Shown: positions 34,346-43,484 of the stretch, one piece after another
How positions within the stretch are numbered: the stretch's first letter is position 1
How the letters are laid out: every line of letters starts with the position of its first letter
Made by a program: the position numbers and the translations under genes
Notes under the pieces: model-generated
What the model was told of the DNA's origin: nothing
Seen by the model: only the letters and a program-made list of their open reading frames with translations
Databases searched by the model: none
Source: Tigheibacillus halophilus
Lineage (GTDB): Bacteria; Bacillota; Bacilli; Bacillales; Amphibacillaceae
Reading direction: 5' to 3'
Assembly: GCF_042683165.1 (NCBI RefSeq)
Contig: NZ_JBHUIZ010000015.1
Coordinates: 248,001 to 312,000, forward strand
DNA: 64,000 nt

Positions 34346-35914
34346 ATGAAAAAAAAGAAGATATTTACAAATTTTAGCTTTTTATTGTTATTGATGATGC
34401 TCTTTTTATCCGCTTGTGCGACAGGGAATCCAGATTCAAGTAAAAACACAGATGATAACAAGAAAGGAGTAACGGTTTCATTTGATGAAAATATTCAAAC
34501 GCTTGACCCTCATAACGGAAGTTCCGGAAATGATATAAGTGTTACGAATACAATGTATGAGTCAATGTATACACCGGATCAAGAAGGAGAATTGCAGCCT
34601 TTATTGGCCAATGATTATGAAAAAGATGAAGATGGGTTGAATTACACTTTCAAGCTTAGGGACGATGTGAAGTTTACTGATGGCACAGTCTTCAATGCGG
34701 AGGCTGTTAAAACAAATTTAGACCGTATTTTAGAATCAGAAGGATCACTTAATAGTTATAAAAGTCTAAGAGACGTTGATAAAGTTGATGTTGCTGACGA
34801 CTATGAAATAAGTATCACTTTAAAAAACCCAAACAGTCAATTTTTGCAAAAAATAGGTAATTTACGGATGATCAGTCCAAAGGCATTGAAAGATGATGAC
34901 TGGGACTTTGGTAAGAAATCAGCCGGGACAGGACAATACGTATTGAAAAAATGGAACCATGGTGAGTCAATTGTTGTGGAAAAGAACAAAGATTATTGGG
35001 AGAAAGGCCATCCAAAAGTCAACAAGATAACATTTAGACCTGTGCCAGAAGATGGATCACGAGTTGCCTCTTTGAAAACAGGGGAATCGGACCTTATTTA
35101 TCCAGTACCGGTAAATAATGTTGATTCTTTAAAAAAGGAAGATAATCTAGATGTTGATGTTGAAGAATCGACATACGTAAATTACGCTACACTCAACACT
35201 AGTAAAAAGCCATTTGATGATAAAAAAGTAAGACAGGCTATGAATTATGCTATTAATCAAGATGAATATATTAAAGTAGTGAAAAATGGTTATGCAAAAA
35301 AATTGGATTCGATCCTCCCAACAACAAATGTGTTTTATTCGAAACAAACAACCTATGATTATGATCTTGAAAAAGCGAAACAATTAATGAAAGAAGCAGG
35401 ATATGAAGACGGATTTTCAACTGAGATATGGGGAAGCGATTCTAGCAAGGATAAGTTAGGTATGCAATTTATACAACAGCAATTGAAGAAAATCAATATT
35501 GATGTGGATGTCAAACAGATGGAGCGAGGCACGTTATCGGATCAAATCAATAATCCTAAATCGGCAAAAGATTCAAAAGTACAGATGTGGTATGTAGGAT
35601 GGTCTTCCACCATTGGTGATACAGATAATGCCATAAATCCATTGTTCAGCAGCACATCGTTCCCTCCTAATGGATCGAATACTGCGTATTACAGCAACAA
35701 GAAAGTAGATACTTTAATTGAAGGCGCGCTGCACGCAACAACAGAGAAGGAAGCAGGAGAAAAATACGATGAAATACAAAAAATTGTATTTGATGAAGCT
35801 CCTTGGTTGTTTATGGGGACAGACGAACAAGGAACAGCTAAAAATAAAAATTTGAAAGGTGCCTGGAGATCTGCTGACGGTAACCTTTATTTAAGAGATA
35901 TGGAATGGAAGTAA
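34346..35914 (+). CDS. Oligopeptide/oligosaccharide-type ABC substrate-binding lipoprotein (SBP family 5)
   Basis: 522 residues from ATG 34346, eight bases after AGGAGGG. Lipoprotein signal ends in LSAC. Family-5 features include VTVSFDENIQTLDPHNGSSG, YTFKLRDDVKFTDG, SAGTGQYVLKKWNHGESI and KVRQAMNYAINQDEYIK. Such proteins bind peptides, nickel or oligosaccharides. Flanked by an alpha-fucosidase and a sulfatase, a fucosylated or sulfated oligosaccharide or glycopeptide is the probable ligand (inference). Permease and ATPase genes follow. Confidence 0.92.
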   Translation: MKKKKIFTNFSFLLLLMMLFLSACATGNPDSSKNTDDNKKGVTVSFDENIQTLDPHNGSSGNDISVTNTMYESMYTPDQEGELQPLLANDYEKDEDGLNYTFKLRDDVKFTDGTVFNAEAVKTNLDRILESEGSLNSYKSLRDVDKVDVADDYEISITLKNPNSQFLQKIGNLRMISPKALKDDDWDFGKKSAGTGQYVLKKWNHGESIVVEKNKDYWEKGHPKVNKITFRPVPEDGSRVASLKTGESDLIYPVPVNNVDSLKKEDNLDVDVEESTYVNYATLNTSKKPFDDKKVRQAMNYAINQDEYIKVVKNGYAKKLDSILPTTNVFYSKQTTYDYDLEKAKQLMKEAGYEDGFSTEIWGSDSSKDKLGMQFIQQQLKKINIDVDVKQMERGTLSDQINNPKSAKDSKVQMWYVGWSSTIGDTDNAINPLFSSTSFPPNGSNTAYYSNKKVDTLIEGALHATTEKEAGEKYDEIQKIVFDEAPWLFMGTDEQGTAKNKNLKGAWRSADGNLYLRDMEWK

Positions 35915-35933
35915 AATTATCCCATGTATAACA

Positions 35934-35977
35934 TCATGTGAGATACGCCGTATGAATAAACGGCGTATCTCACATGA
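35934..35977 (+). terminator. Strong intercistronic hairpin after the binding-protein gene
   Basis: An 18-bp perfect stem: TCATGTGAGATACGCCGT (35934-35951) pairs with 35960-35977 around an 8-base loop. No T run follows, so it is more likely an mRNA-stabilising or processing element, or a leaky terminator, than a full stop. It separates the binding protein from its permeases. Confidence 0.8.
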
Positions 35978-36054
35978 ATCAATGTAGAGGTTCAAAGGAT
36001 AGGTATTTGAATAAAAGTGTCAAAAAATTAACGTCGTAAAGGAGGTTTGTCACT

Positions 36055-36975
36055 ATGGCAAGTTACCTAATTAAAAGAATACTTGGCCTTATCCCGTTAT
36101 TGATAGCTGTTTCATTTTTGATTTTTATGTTTATCCATCTTATACCGGGTGATCCAGCACGGTTGATGGCGGGAAAAGATGCCACAAATTCCGAGGTTGA
36201 AGCACTCCGCTCTCATCTTGGATTGGATAAGCCCTTGATAGAGCAATATCTTTTGTATCTGAAAGACACGGTCCAAGGGGATTTGGGTCATTCATTGCGA
36301 TCGAATGCCCCAGTCACACAGTTATTTGGTGAACGATTTTTACCTTCTTTGGAACTATCGTTATTAAGCATTGGCTGGGCTTCTATTTTTGGTGTGTTAC
36401 TGGGAATCGTTTCTGCTGTATTCAGAGGAAGATGGCCGGATTCTTTGGGAACTGTTACCGCTATATCTGGGATATCTGTTCCAAACTTTTGGCTTGGTTT
36501 GGTTATGATTCAATTGTTTGCAGTAAGCTTTCATATCTTTCCAGCTGGCGGAATAGAGACCTGGAAAGGATATATTTTACCTTCCATAGCACTTGGAGCC
36601 GGAATTATGGCGATGATTACAAGGTTTACACGTTCCTCGCTTGTGCAAACCCTCCAAGAAGATTTTATTAGGACTGCTAGATCGCGAGGATTGAGTGAGA
36701 AGGCAGTTATATTCGGGCATGCCCTTAAGAGATCTTTGGTCACGGTCCTTACAATAGCTGGTCTGCAATTCGGTTTCTTATTGGGCGGCTCCATTGTGGT
36801 AGAAACTGTTTTTTCTTTCCCCGGTATGGGCAGGCTGCTCATTGATTCCATTCAATTCAGGGATTACCCGGTTGTTCAGTCACTACTTCTAATCTTTTCC
36901 TTGGAATTTATTCTGGTGAATTTAATGGTGGATGTCTTATATGGTTTCTTAAATCCTAAAATAAGATACAACTGA
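36055..36975 (+). CDS. ABC transporter permease, DppB type
   Basis: 306 residues with six membrane segments. DppB features are YLIKRILGLIPLLIAVSFLIF, HLIPGDPARLMAG, LRSHLGLDKPLIEQY, the EAA-like loop RTARSRGLSEKAVIFGHAL and VVETVFSFPGMGRLL. ATG follows AAAGGAGG. It forms the channel with the 37111 product. Confidence 0.95.
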   Translation: MASYLIKRILGLIPLLIAVSFLIFMFIHLIPGDPARLMAGKDATNSEVEALRSHLGLDKPLIEQYLLYLKDTVQGDLGHSLRSNAPVTQLFGERFLPSLELSLLSIGWASIFGVLLGIVSAVFRGRWPDSLGTVTAISGISVPNFWLGLVMIQLFAVSFHIFPAGGIETWKGYILPSIALGAGIMAMITRFTRSSLVQTLQEDFIRTARSRGLSEKAVIFGHALKRSLVTVLTIAGLQFGFLLGGSIVVETVFSFPGMGRLLIDSIQFRDYPVVQSLLLIFSLEFILVNLMVDVLYGFLNPKIRYN

Positions 36976-37110
36976 TTACCTTTACTTATATCTCTATCAA
37001 AACTCTATTTATCTATAGAAAGGACACTTCCAAATGGAAGGATCAGCGAATATTCAATTTGGATATGGGTGTGAAGAAATAGCAAATCAAATATCCAGGG
37101 GGTGGCTCAA

Positions 37111-38004
37111 ATGTCAGATGCAACAATAAACAGCAGTCAGGCACAGCATGTTGAAAAAGCCAGAAATTCTAACTTTCGAGTATTATTTCGGGCATTTAAG
37201 AAAAGAAAAATAGCGTTATATTCTTTCTTTTTTCTATGTTTTTTGTTTCTTATTGCGATTTTAGGTCCCTGGATTGTCCCATATGATCCGCAAGAAGGGG
37301 ATTACGCGAATTTGCTACAATCTCCTTCACTCAGTCATTTAGCAGGAACTGATGAATTTGGCAGGGATGTTTTAAGCCGTTTAATCGCAGGAGCAAGATT
37401 GTCATTGGGTGTTGGCGTATCAGCAGTGTTACTTGGCGCGTTGGCTGGAACTATTCTGGGACTGATCAGCGGTTTTTTTGGAAAATGGGTAGACAGAATT
37501 ATTATGAGGGCGTGCGATATTTTATTTGCATTTCCTGATCTTATTCTGGCCATTGGTATGGTTGCGATTTTAGGCCCTGGTTTGAAAAATGTGGTGATAG
37601 CCATTGCTTTCTTTTCAACACCCTCTTTTGCCAGAATCGTACGTGGTGAAACTTTGGAAATTAAAGAGAGATTATTTATAGAAGCGGAAAGGTCTATTGG
37701 AGCAAGCAAAGGCAGAATTATTTATAAACATGTTTTTCCGCAAACAATTTCAACCATTATTGTCTACATTACAATGAATGTTGGTGGTGCAATTATATCG
37801 GCTGCCAGCTTGAGTTTCCTAGGTTTGGGTGGATCTCCTTCCTCACCTGAATGGGGGGCAATGTTAAGTGGCTCAAGAGATTATATCGGGCAAGCCTTTC
37901 ATCTCATATTTTTCCCTGGATTCTGTGTGTTTCTAACGGTACTGGCTTTAAACTTATTCGGTGATGGATTAAGAGATGTGTTAGATCCAAAAACAAGAGA
38001 TTGA
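37111..38004 (+). CDS. ABC transporter permease, DppC type
   Basis: 297 residues from ATG 37111 after AGGGGG; GTG 37102 lies in that site. DppC features are GTDEFGRDVLSRLIAGARLSL, FAFPDLILAIGMVAILGPG, EAERSIGASKGRIIYKHVFP and SFLGLGGSPSSPEWGAML. It is the second membrane subunit and is followed closely by the ATPase genes. Confidence 0.95.
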   Translation: MSDATINSSQAQHVEKARNSNFRVLFRAFKKRKIALYSFFFLCFLFLIAILGPWIVPYDPQEGDYANLLQSPSLSHLAGTDEFGRDVLSRLIAGARLSLGVGVSAVLLGALAGTILGLISGFFGKWVDRIIMRACDILFAFPDLILAIGMVAILGPGLKNVVIAIAFFSTPSFARIVRGETLEIKERLFIEAERSIGASKGRIIYKHVFPQTISTIIVYITMNVGGAIISAASLSFLGLGGSPSSPEWGAMLSGSRDYIGQAFHLIFFPGFCVFLTVLALNLFGDGLRDVLDPKTRD

Positions 38005-38018
38005 AGGAAGGGTTTATT

Positions 38019-39032
38019 ATGTCAGATTTGTTAGATGTTAAAAATCTAAAAACGGCGTTTATTTCAGATGATGAAGTGGTGCAAGTAGTTCGGGGTGTAA
38101 GTTTTGGTGTTAACAAAGGTGAGATTGTCGGGATTGTCGGGGAATCAGGCTGTGGGAAAAGTGTAACCTCTCTTTCTATCATGCGCCTTCTTCACAGTAC
38201 ATCCGGCAGAATCCAGGATGGGGAAGTATTGTTTCATCAAGAAAACTTACTTGATTTGTCGGAACAAAAAATGCGCAAAATTCGCGGAAAAAGTATTGCA
38301 ATGATTTTTCAGGACCCGATGACCTCACTAAACCCTGTTTTAAAAATCGGTAAACAGCTGGTGCAAGGTATCATGCTCCATTTGAAATTATCTAAAGAAG
38401 AGGCAAAGCGGTATGCTATAAAAACACTGGAATCGGTTGGAATTCCCAGGGCACAAAACATTATGCATGAATACCCGCATCAATTATCAGGGGGGATGAA
38501 TCAACGGGTAATGATTGCGATGGCGATGTCCTGTAATCCGGAGTTATTGATAGCTGATGAACCGACCACTGCTTTGGATGTGACCATTCAAGCGCAGATT
38601 TTAGAATTGATGAAGAAATTACGGGATGAAAAGAATACGACAATACTATTTATCACCCATGATTTGGGTGTTGTGTCCGAAATTTGCGATCGGGTGATTG
38701 TTATGTATGCCGGAGTAGTCGTAGAAGAAGGGAAAACGCAAGAAATTTTTAATCATCCCAAACATCCTTATACAAAGGGGTTGATCAAGTCAATGCCCAA
38801 AATTGGTGAGAAAAGAAAACGTTTAAATGCCATTCCGGGACAAGTGCCAAGTCCTTCGGGAATGCCTAAGGGATGCAAGTTTGCACCACGTTGTCCGCAC
38901 GCTATGGATATATGCCATCGTCAGGAGCCCGTGCTTAAGATGGAGCCGAACTACAGAAAACATAGATGCTGGTTGTTTCAAGATCACAAGAAGGAGGATT
39001 CAAAGAAGGAGGGTTCCGAAGTTGACGCTTGA
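38019..39032 (+). CDS. ABC transporter ATP-binding protein, DppD type
   Basis: 337 residues from ATG 38019 after GGAAGGG. Walker A GESGCGKS, signature LSGGMNQR (variant with Met), Walker B LLIADEPTTALD and the C-terminal oligopeptide-transporter box with CKFAPRCPHAMDICHRQEP, whose cysteines bind an Fe-S cluster in relatives. It overlaps the next gene by 11 bases. Confidence 0.96.
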   Translation: MSDLLDVKNLKTAFISDDEVVQVVRGVSFGVNKGEIVGIVGESGCGKSVTSLSIMRLLHSTSGRIQDGEVLFHQENLLDLSEQKMRKIRGKSIAMIFQDPMTSLNPVLKIGKQLVQGIMLHLKLSKEEAKRYAIKTLESVGIPRAQNIMHEYPHQLSGGMNQRVMIAMAMSCNPELLIADEPTTALDVTIQAQILELMKKLRDEKNTTILFITHDLGVVSEICDRVIVMYAGVVVEEGKTQEIFNHPKHPYTKGLIKSMPKIGEKRKRLNAIPGQVPSPSGMPKGCKFAPRCPHAMDICHRQEPVLKMEPNYRKHRCWLFQDHKKEDSKKEGSEVDA

Positions 39033-39990
39033 TACAGTGTTAGATATACAGAATCTTAAAAAATACTTTTCTATCTCGAATGGTTTATTTGCAAAAAAAA
39101 CGTTTGTGAAAGCTATTGATGATGTTTCTTTTTCCGTAAAAAAGGGTGAAACCTTAAGCCTGGTTGGTGAATCAGGATGTGGCAAATCCACTTTAGCCAA
39201 ACTAGTCAATGGACTAATCCAGGCGGACAATGGAAAAATTATCTTTAAAGATAGGGATTTGACGCATGAAAGTGAAAGGGGATGGAGGCCATATAGACAA
39301 CCGATGCAGATGATATTTCAGGATCCTTATGCTTCATTGAGCCCTAAAATGAAAGTGAAAGAAATTGTCGCCGAACCTTTAAAAATTCATCATCCTAATA
39401 TGACAAAAATGGAAAGAGAAAAATTGGTACAAGAAACTCTGTACACGTGCGGTATTGGTTATCACCATCTGGATAAGCATCCGCATGAATTTAGCGGCGG
39501 CCAAAGACAAAGAATCGGAATTGCCAGAGCGTTGGTGTTGAGACCAGAATTGCTTGTTTTGGATGAGCCTGTTTCGGCACTGGATGTCTCGGTACAGGCC
39601 CAAATATTAAATTTATTAAAAGACCTACAAGAAGAATTTAACCTTACTTATCTATTCATATCACATGATCTAAGTGTTGTTGAACATATAAGCAATAACA
39701 TTGCAGTCATGTATTTGGGAGACATTGTTGAGATTGCTGCGAAAAAAAATCTGTTTGAAGATCCCAAACACCCGTATACACAGGCTTTGCTTTCATCAGT
39801 TCCGAATATAGATCCAAAAGTGAAACGGGAGAGGATCATCCTTAGTGGTGAAATTCCGAATGCTGCGTCCCCCCCTGAGGGATGCAAATTTCATACCCGT
39901 TGTCCCTTGGCAATGGATATATGCAAAAAGGTAAGGCCCCATATGCAGACATTAGGAGATGGAGGGCAAGTTTCATGCCATTTATATTGA
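39022..39990 (+). CDS. ABC transporter ATP-binding protein, DppF type
   Basis: 322 residues from TTG 39022, eight bases after AAGGAGGG at the end of the preceding gene; longer versions read into the DppD gene and show no homology there. Walker A GESGCGKST, signature FSGGQRQR, Walker B LLVLDEPVSALD and the C-terminal CKFHTRCPLAMDICKKVRP. It completes a five-component importer with the 34346-39032 products. Confidence 0.95.
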   Translation: MTLDTVLDIQNLKKYFSISNGLFAKKTFVKAIDDVSFSVKKGETLSLVGESGCGKSTLAKLVNGLIQADNGKIIFKDRDLTHESERGWRPYRQPMQMIFQDPYASLSPKMKVKEIVAEPLKIHHPNMTKMEREKLVQETLYTCGIGYHHLDKHPHEFSGGQRQRIGIARALVLRPELLVLDEPVSALDVSVQAQILNLLKDLQEEFNLTYLFISHDLSVVEHISNNIAVMYLGDIVEIAAKKNLFEDPKHPYTQALLSSVPNIDPKVKRERIILSGEIPNAASPPEGCKFHTRCPLAMDICKKVRPHMQTLGDGGQVSCHLY

Positions 39991-40105
39991 GTATTTTGTA
40001 TATTTGCCTAATAAAGATGGAGAAATGAAACTCTTCTTTGGAACTTGATAATTATAAATGCAGTACAGGATAAAAAGGTCAGTTTTATGCTGAGGAGTGA
40101 ATGAC

Positions 40106-41554
40106 ATGAGGACAAAGCAACCCAATATTATTTATATTCTTGCGGATGACATGGGCTATGGTGATTTGTCTTGTTTAAATGAAGCATCAAAAATTAATAC
40201 TGTTAATTTAGACGGGGTAGCGAAAGAGGGAATGGCTTTTACAGATGCCCATGCTTCATCTGCTGTATGTACCCCCTCACGATATAGCATCTTAACTGGC
40301 AGATATAACTGGAGGTCTTCCTTAAAACGAGGTGTGCTGGGAGGATATTCAGAGCCTTTAATAGAAGACGGGCGTCTGACAGTTGCATCTATGTTAAAAA
40401 CAAAAGATTATCGGACAGCTTGTGTTGGCAAATGGCATTTGGGCTTAGATTGGCGAGCTAAAAGTCAGGATCCTACAGATGTGGATTACAGTAAACCTAT
40501 CGCAGATGGTCCGCTGCAACATGGTTTTGACTACTTTTATGGTATCAGTGCTTCCTTGGATATGCCGCCTTATGTTTATATCGAAAACGACCAAGTAACC
40601 CAAATCCCTGCAAGTACAAGTAAAAGTCGAGAAGGAAAAGGCTGGTGGCGGGAAGGTCCCATTGCACCTGATTTTAAACATGAAGAAGTGCTTCCACGCC
40701 TAAATGACAAGGTGCTGGATACGATCGAACTGTGGAAGGATGATCCTTTCTTTCTTTATTATGCCCTCCCCGCCCCGCATACACCGATACTTCCTTTAGA
40801 ACAGTACAGAGGCAAAACGGGGTTGAATGAATACGGGGATTTTGTTTATATGTGTGATGATTTGATTGGGGATATTATGAATAAGTTGATTGAACTAGGG
40901 CTGTATGAAAATACAATTCTGGTTTTCACTAGCGATAACGGCTGTTCTCCGGAAGCGGATTTTGGTGAACTATCTTATCTGGGGCATCATCCAAGTTACC
41001 ATTTTCGTGGTCATAAGGCGGATATATATGAGGGCGGCCATCGCGTTCCACTATTGATCCGCTGGCCGGAATATATCAAACCGAATATGCTCACAGAAGA
41101 ACCTGTGTGTTTGGTGGATCTAATGGCCACATTGGCTGACATAGTGGATTTTCAATTGCCGGATGATGCCGGTGAGGACAGCATCAGTAATTTGCCATTG
41201 TGGTCGGGACAAAAACTGGATCGATCATTAAGGGAAGCCACCGTTCATCATTCCATAGATGGTTCTTTTTCAATAAGGCAAGGAAAATGGAAACTGGAAC
41301 TTTGTCCAGGTTCAGGTGGTTGGAGCTATCCCAAGCCTGGTGAAGAATCATCCTTCATGCCTCCGTTTCAATTATATGATCTTCATTCAGATATCGGGGA
41401 AAAGGTAAATGTTGCTTTAGATTATCCTGATAAGGTAGAACATCTGCGTGAACTATTAAGGGAGTATGTTTTGAATGGCCGGAGTACACCTGGCAAAAAA
41501 CAGAAAAATACAGGGGCACCATACTGGGAAGAATTACACTGGATGCAGGAATAG
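40106..41554 (+). CDS. Sulfatase (formylglycine type), cytoplasmic
   Basis: 482 residues from ATG 40106 after TGAGGAG. N-terminal metal site NIIYILADDMGYGD, and the maturation motif CTPSR with Cys55 to be converted to formylglycine, followed by YSILTGRYNWRS; VGKWHLG, TSDNGCSPEADFG and the C-terminal LYDLHSDIGEKVN are family typical. There is no signal peptide, so it should remove sulfate from imported oligosaccharides inside the cell. It needs a formylglycine-generating enzyme or anSME, neither of which is in the window. Next to a fucosidase, sulfated fucose is an attractive substrate (inference). Confidence 0.93.
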   Translation: MRTKQPNIIYILADDMGYGDLSCLNEASKINTVNLDGVAKEGMAFTDAHASSAVCTPSRYSILTGRYNWRSSLKRGVLGGYSEPLIEDGRLTVASMLKTKDYRTACVGKWHLGLDWRAKSQDPTDVDYSKPIADGPLQHGFDYFYGISASLDMPPYVYIENDQVTQIPASTSKSREGKGWWREGPIAPDFKHEEVLPRLNDKVLDTIELWKDDPFFLYYALPAPHTPILPLEQYRGKTGLNEYGDFVYMCDDLIGDIMNKLIELGLYENTILVFTSDNGCSPEADFGELSYLGHHPSYHFRGHKADIYEGGHRVPLLIRWPEYIKPNMLTEEPVCLVDLMATLADIVDFQLPDDAGEDSISNLPLWSGQKLDRSLREATVHHSIDGSFSIRQGKWKLELCPGSGGWSYPKPGEESSFMPPFQLYDLHSDIGEKVNVALDYPDKVEHLRELLREYVLNGRSTPGKKQKNTGAPYWEELHWMQE

Positions 41555-41602
41555 ACATTCATGTTTGCGTATTTATATTAATAGAATGGGAGAGGAACGT
41601 TT

Positions 41603-43072
41603 ATGAAGGTATTAGTAGGTCATTTTAATTCGGAGTCGAATGAATTTTCATATCAAAATATGGGCTTTGATAATTTTGTTTTCAGATATGGGATCGACTC
41701 CATCGATGTCATGCAGGTACGGGACATTTTTGAAGAGAAAGAAATAGAACTTATACCGAGCATTTACGCTAATGGCCATCCTGGTGGGCTAGTGACAAAA
41801 GATGCATTTGATTTTATCCTGCATCGCATGCTTACAGCAGTAAAAGAGAATTTGGCAGAGATTGATGGTATTTATCTATACCTGCATGGCGCCAGTAAAG
41901 TAGTGGATTTGGAAGGTGGATCAGCTGAACATATGATACTTTCCGAAATTCGCAGAATAACAGGACCTTATCTTCCGATTGCAGTAACGATGGATCCACA
42001 CGGCAATCTGTCTCAAAATCTGGCAGATAATGCAACCATTATTCGTACCTATCGACATTCCCCACATACGGATGCCGTGGAAACTCGCCGAATTGTTGCC
42101 GGGATGCTAGTTGATTTGCTGCAAAACAGAAGGAGCATCACACCCGTTTACCGTAAAGTTCCAATCATGATTGGCGGGGAGCGTGCTGTGTCCACGGACG
42201 AACCAATGGTTTCCATTAATAAGTATTTAGATGAGGTAGAATCAGATCCGCGTATATTGTCAGCTTCTTTCCATATCGGTTATTTGGAGCATGACGGAGA
42301 TAAACTGGGATGCTCTGTTATTGTCGTGCCGGACAATGATACACATGCCGGCTATGCCAATGAGATGGCTGATAAAATCTATGACTTTGTGTTAGCCAGA
42401 CGCTACCAATTTCATTATCATGGAATCGTTGATTTTCCCGAGAATGCTTTGAAGCGCGCCATCGAATATGATGGGAAGCCGGTATTTATAACGGATTCCG
42501 GTGATAACTGTGGTGCTGGCGGGGATGGATACAGCAACTTCATCTTACGGCAGCTAATGGAACTGAAAGATTATAATCAAAAGAACATCCTTGTAGCCGG
42601 AATCATTGATAAGCATAGCTATGCACATCTTTACGACAAAAAAGTAGGGGAACAAGTAGATTTCGACCTGGGTATGGGGTTGGATCATCTATGTGAACCG
42701 GTCCATATTAAAGGTTCCATTACGGCACGCGGTGTTGTAAACAGTAGGTTTGCAATCAATACGGATATGGTTGATGCGATTACGGTCAAAATAGACGATA
42801 AACCAATCAGTGTTGTGGTGGAAGGGGAATCTTTAAGCTACACAGATTTATCGCAATTCAGGGATTCCAATATCAATGTAGAAGATTATGATTTGTTCGT
42901 TGTAAAGCAGGGCTATATCTCACCAGATTTTAAGGAGATTTCTCCATTTTGTATTATGTCGTTGACGGAAGGGCCGACCAATCAGGAGTTGGAACAAACG
43001 CGTTCCTATAAACGCATCATGAGACCGATGTTTCCATACGATAAACTGGATTATCGCGTGGAAGAAAACTAA
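41603..43072 (+). CDS. M81-family metallopeptidase (MlrC-like)
   Basis: 489 residues. The start MKVLVGHFNSESNEFSYQNMG, HPGGLVTKDAFDFIL, YLHGASKVVDLEGGSAE, TMDPHGNLSQNLADNA and RTYRHSPHTDAVETRRI match the M81 family (microcystinase C and relatives), and FITDSGDNCGAGGDG closes the site. Conserved Asp/His residues are zinc ligands. Most M81 members have no known substrate; the microcystin link does not apply here. It follows the sulfatase gene and precedes a terminator, so it belongs to the oligosaccharide or glycopeptide unit, where it may cleave an amide or peptide linkage. Confidence 0.88.
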   Translation: MKVLVGHFNSESNEFSYQNMGFDNFVFRYGIDSIDVMQVRDIFEEKEIELIPSIYANGHPGGLVTKDAFDFILHRMLTAVKENLAEIDGIYLYLHGASKVVDLEGGSAEHMILSEIRRITGPYLPIAVTMDPHGNLSQNLADNATIIRTYRHSPHTDAVETRRIVAGMLVDLLQNRRSITPVYRKVPIMIGGERAVSTDEPMVSINKYLDEVESDPRILSASFHIGYLEHDGDKLGCSVIVVPDNDTHAGYANEMADKIYDFVLARRYQFHYHGIVDFPENALKRAIEYDGKPVFITDSGDNCGAGGDGYSNFILRQLMELKDYNQKNILVAGIIDKHSYAHLYDKKVGEQVDFDLGMGLDHLCEPVHIKGSITARGVVNSRFAINTDMVDAITVKIDDKPISVVVEGESLSYTDLSQFRDSNINVEDYDLFVVKQGYISPDFKEISPFCIMSLTEGPTNQELEQTRSYKRIMRPMFPYDKLDYRVEEN

Positions 43073-43155
43073 AAAGTATGTGAGAAGCTACACGGACTTT
43101 AAAGGTGAATACTGTCTGTATTATCAATTTCAAACAATTGAACTTCTGCTTTATA

Positions 43156-43193
43156 AAAGCCTGAGGCCTATTTTTATAGGTCTTGGGCTTTTT
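43156..43193 (+). terminator. Rho-independent terminator after the M81 gene
   Basis: AAAGCCTGAGGCCTA (43156-43170) pairs over all 15 positions, with three G-T wobbles, with TAGGTCTTGGGCTTT (43177-43191), and T residues follow. It separates the fucosidase/sulfatase unit from the L-fucose catabolic unit. Confidence 0.85.
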
Positions 43194-43328
43194 GGTGTGT
43201 TTTTTTGAACGCTGGGTTTAAAAAGAGAGAGAGTGGTATTGCTAAAAATATACGATTTATAATTAACTTATGCCCGAGAAATCAGTAAAATTGTTATTTT
43301 CCCCTTCATAAAAAAATTAAAGTTACAC

Positions 43329-43400
43329 TTTACAATTTGTTTTTATGTGATATACTTACCTGTAACAAAATTAAACAAACATAAACAAAAGAAAAACAAA
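43329..43400 (+). promoter_or_regulatory. Promoter and AAACAAA-repeat operator of the fucose operon
   Basis: TTTACA (43329-43334) and TATACT (43351-43356) are 16 bases apart. Just downstream, 43373-43400 contains repeated AAACAAA units (AAACAAACAT, AAACAAAAG, AAACAAAG). The unit TAAACAAACAT recurs before the bifunctional aldolase gene (56342-56352). Such direct A-rich repeats suit a DeoR-family repressor, here encoded at 58531-59292. Confidence 0.6.
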
Positions 43401-43453
43401 GATATTATTGGATAATAAGAGTATATCACTGAGGTTTTACTGGATTAACATTT

Positions 43454-43467
43454 TGAAAGCGTTTAAA
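43454..43467 (+). promoter_or_regulatory. CcpA cre box before the aldolase gene
   Basis: TGAAAGCGTTTAAA differs from the cre consensus at one position. It lies between the promoter and the ribosome binding site of the aldolase gene, where CcpA would act as a roadblock. It predicts repression of fucose catabolism by preferred sugars. Confidence 0.75.
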
Positions 43468-43484
43468 CAAAAGGAGAATGGCAT

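Noticed and set aside
38827..39021. Longer DppF-type protein starting inside the DppD gene
   Set aside because: The extra 65 residues translate the DppD C-terminus out of frame; TTG 39022 has AAGGAGGG at the right distance.
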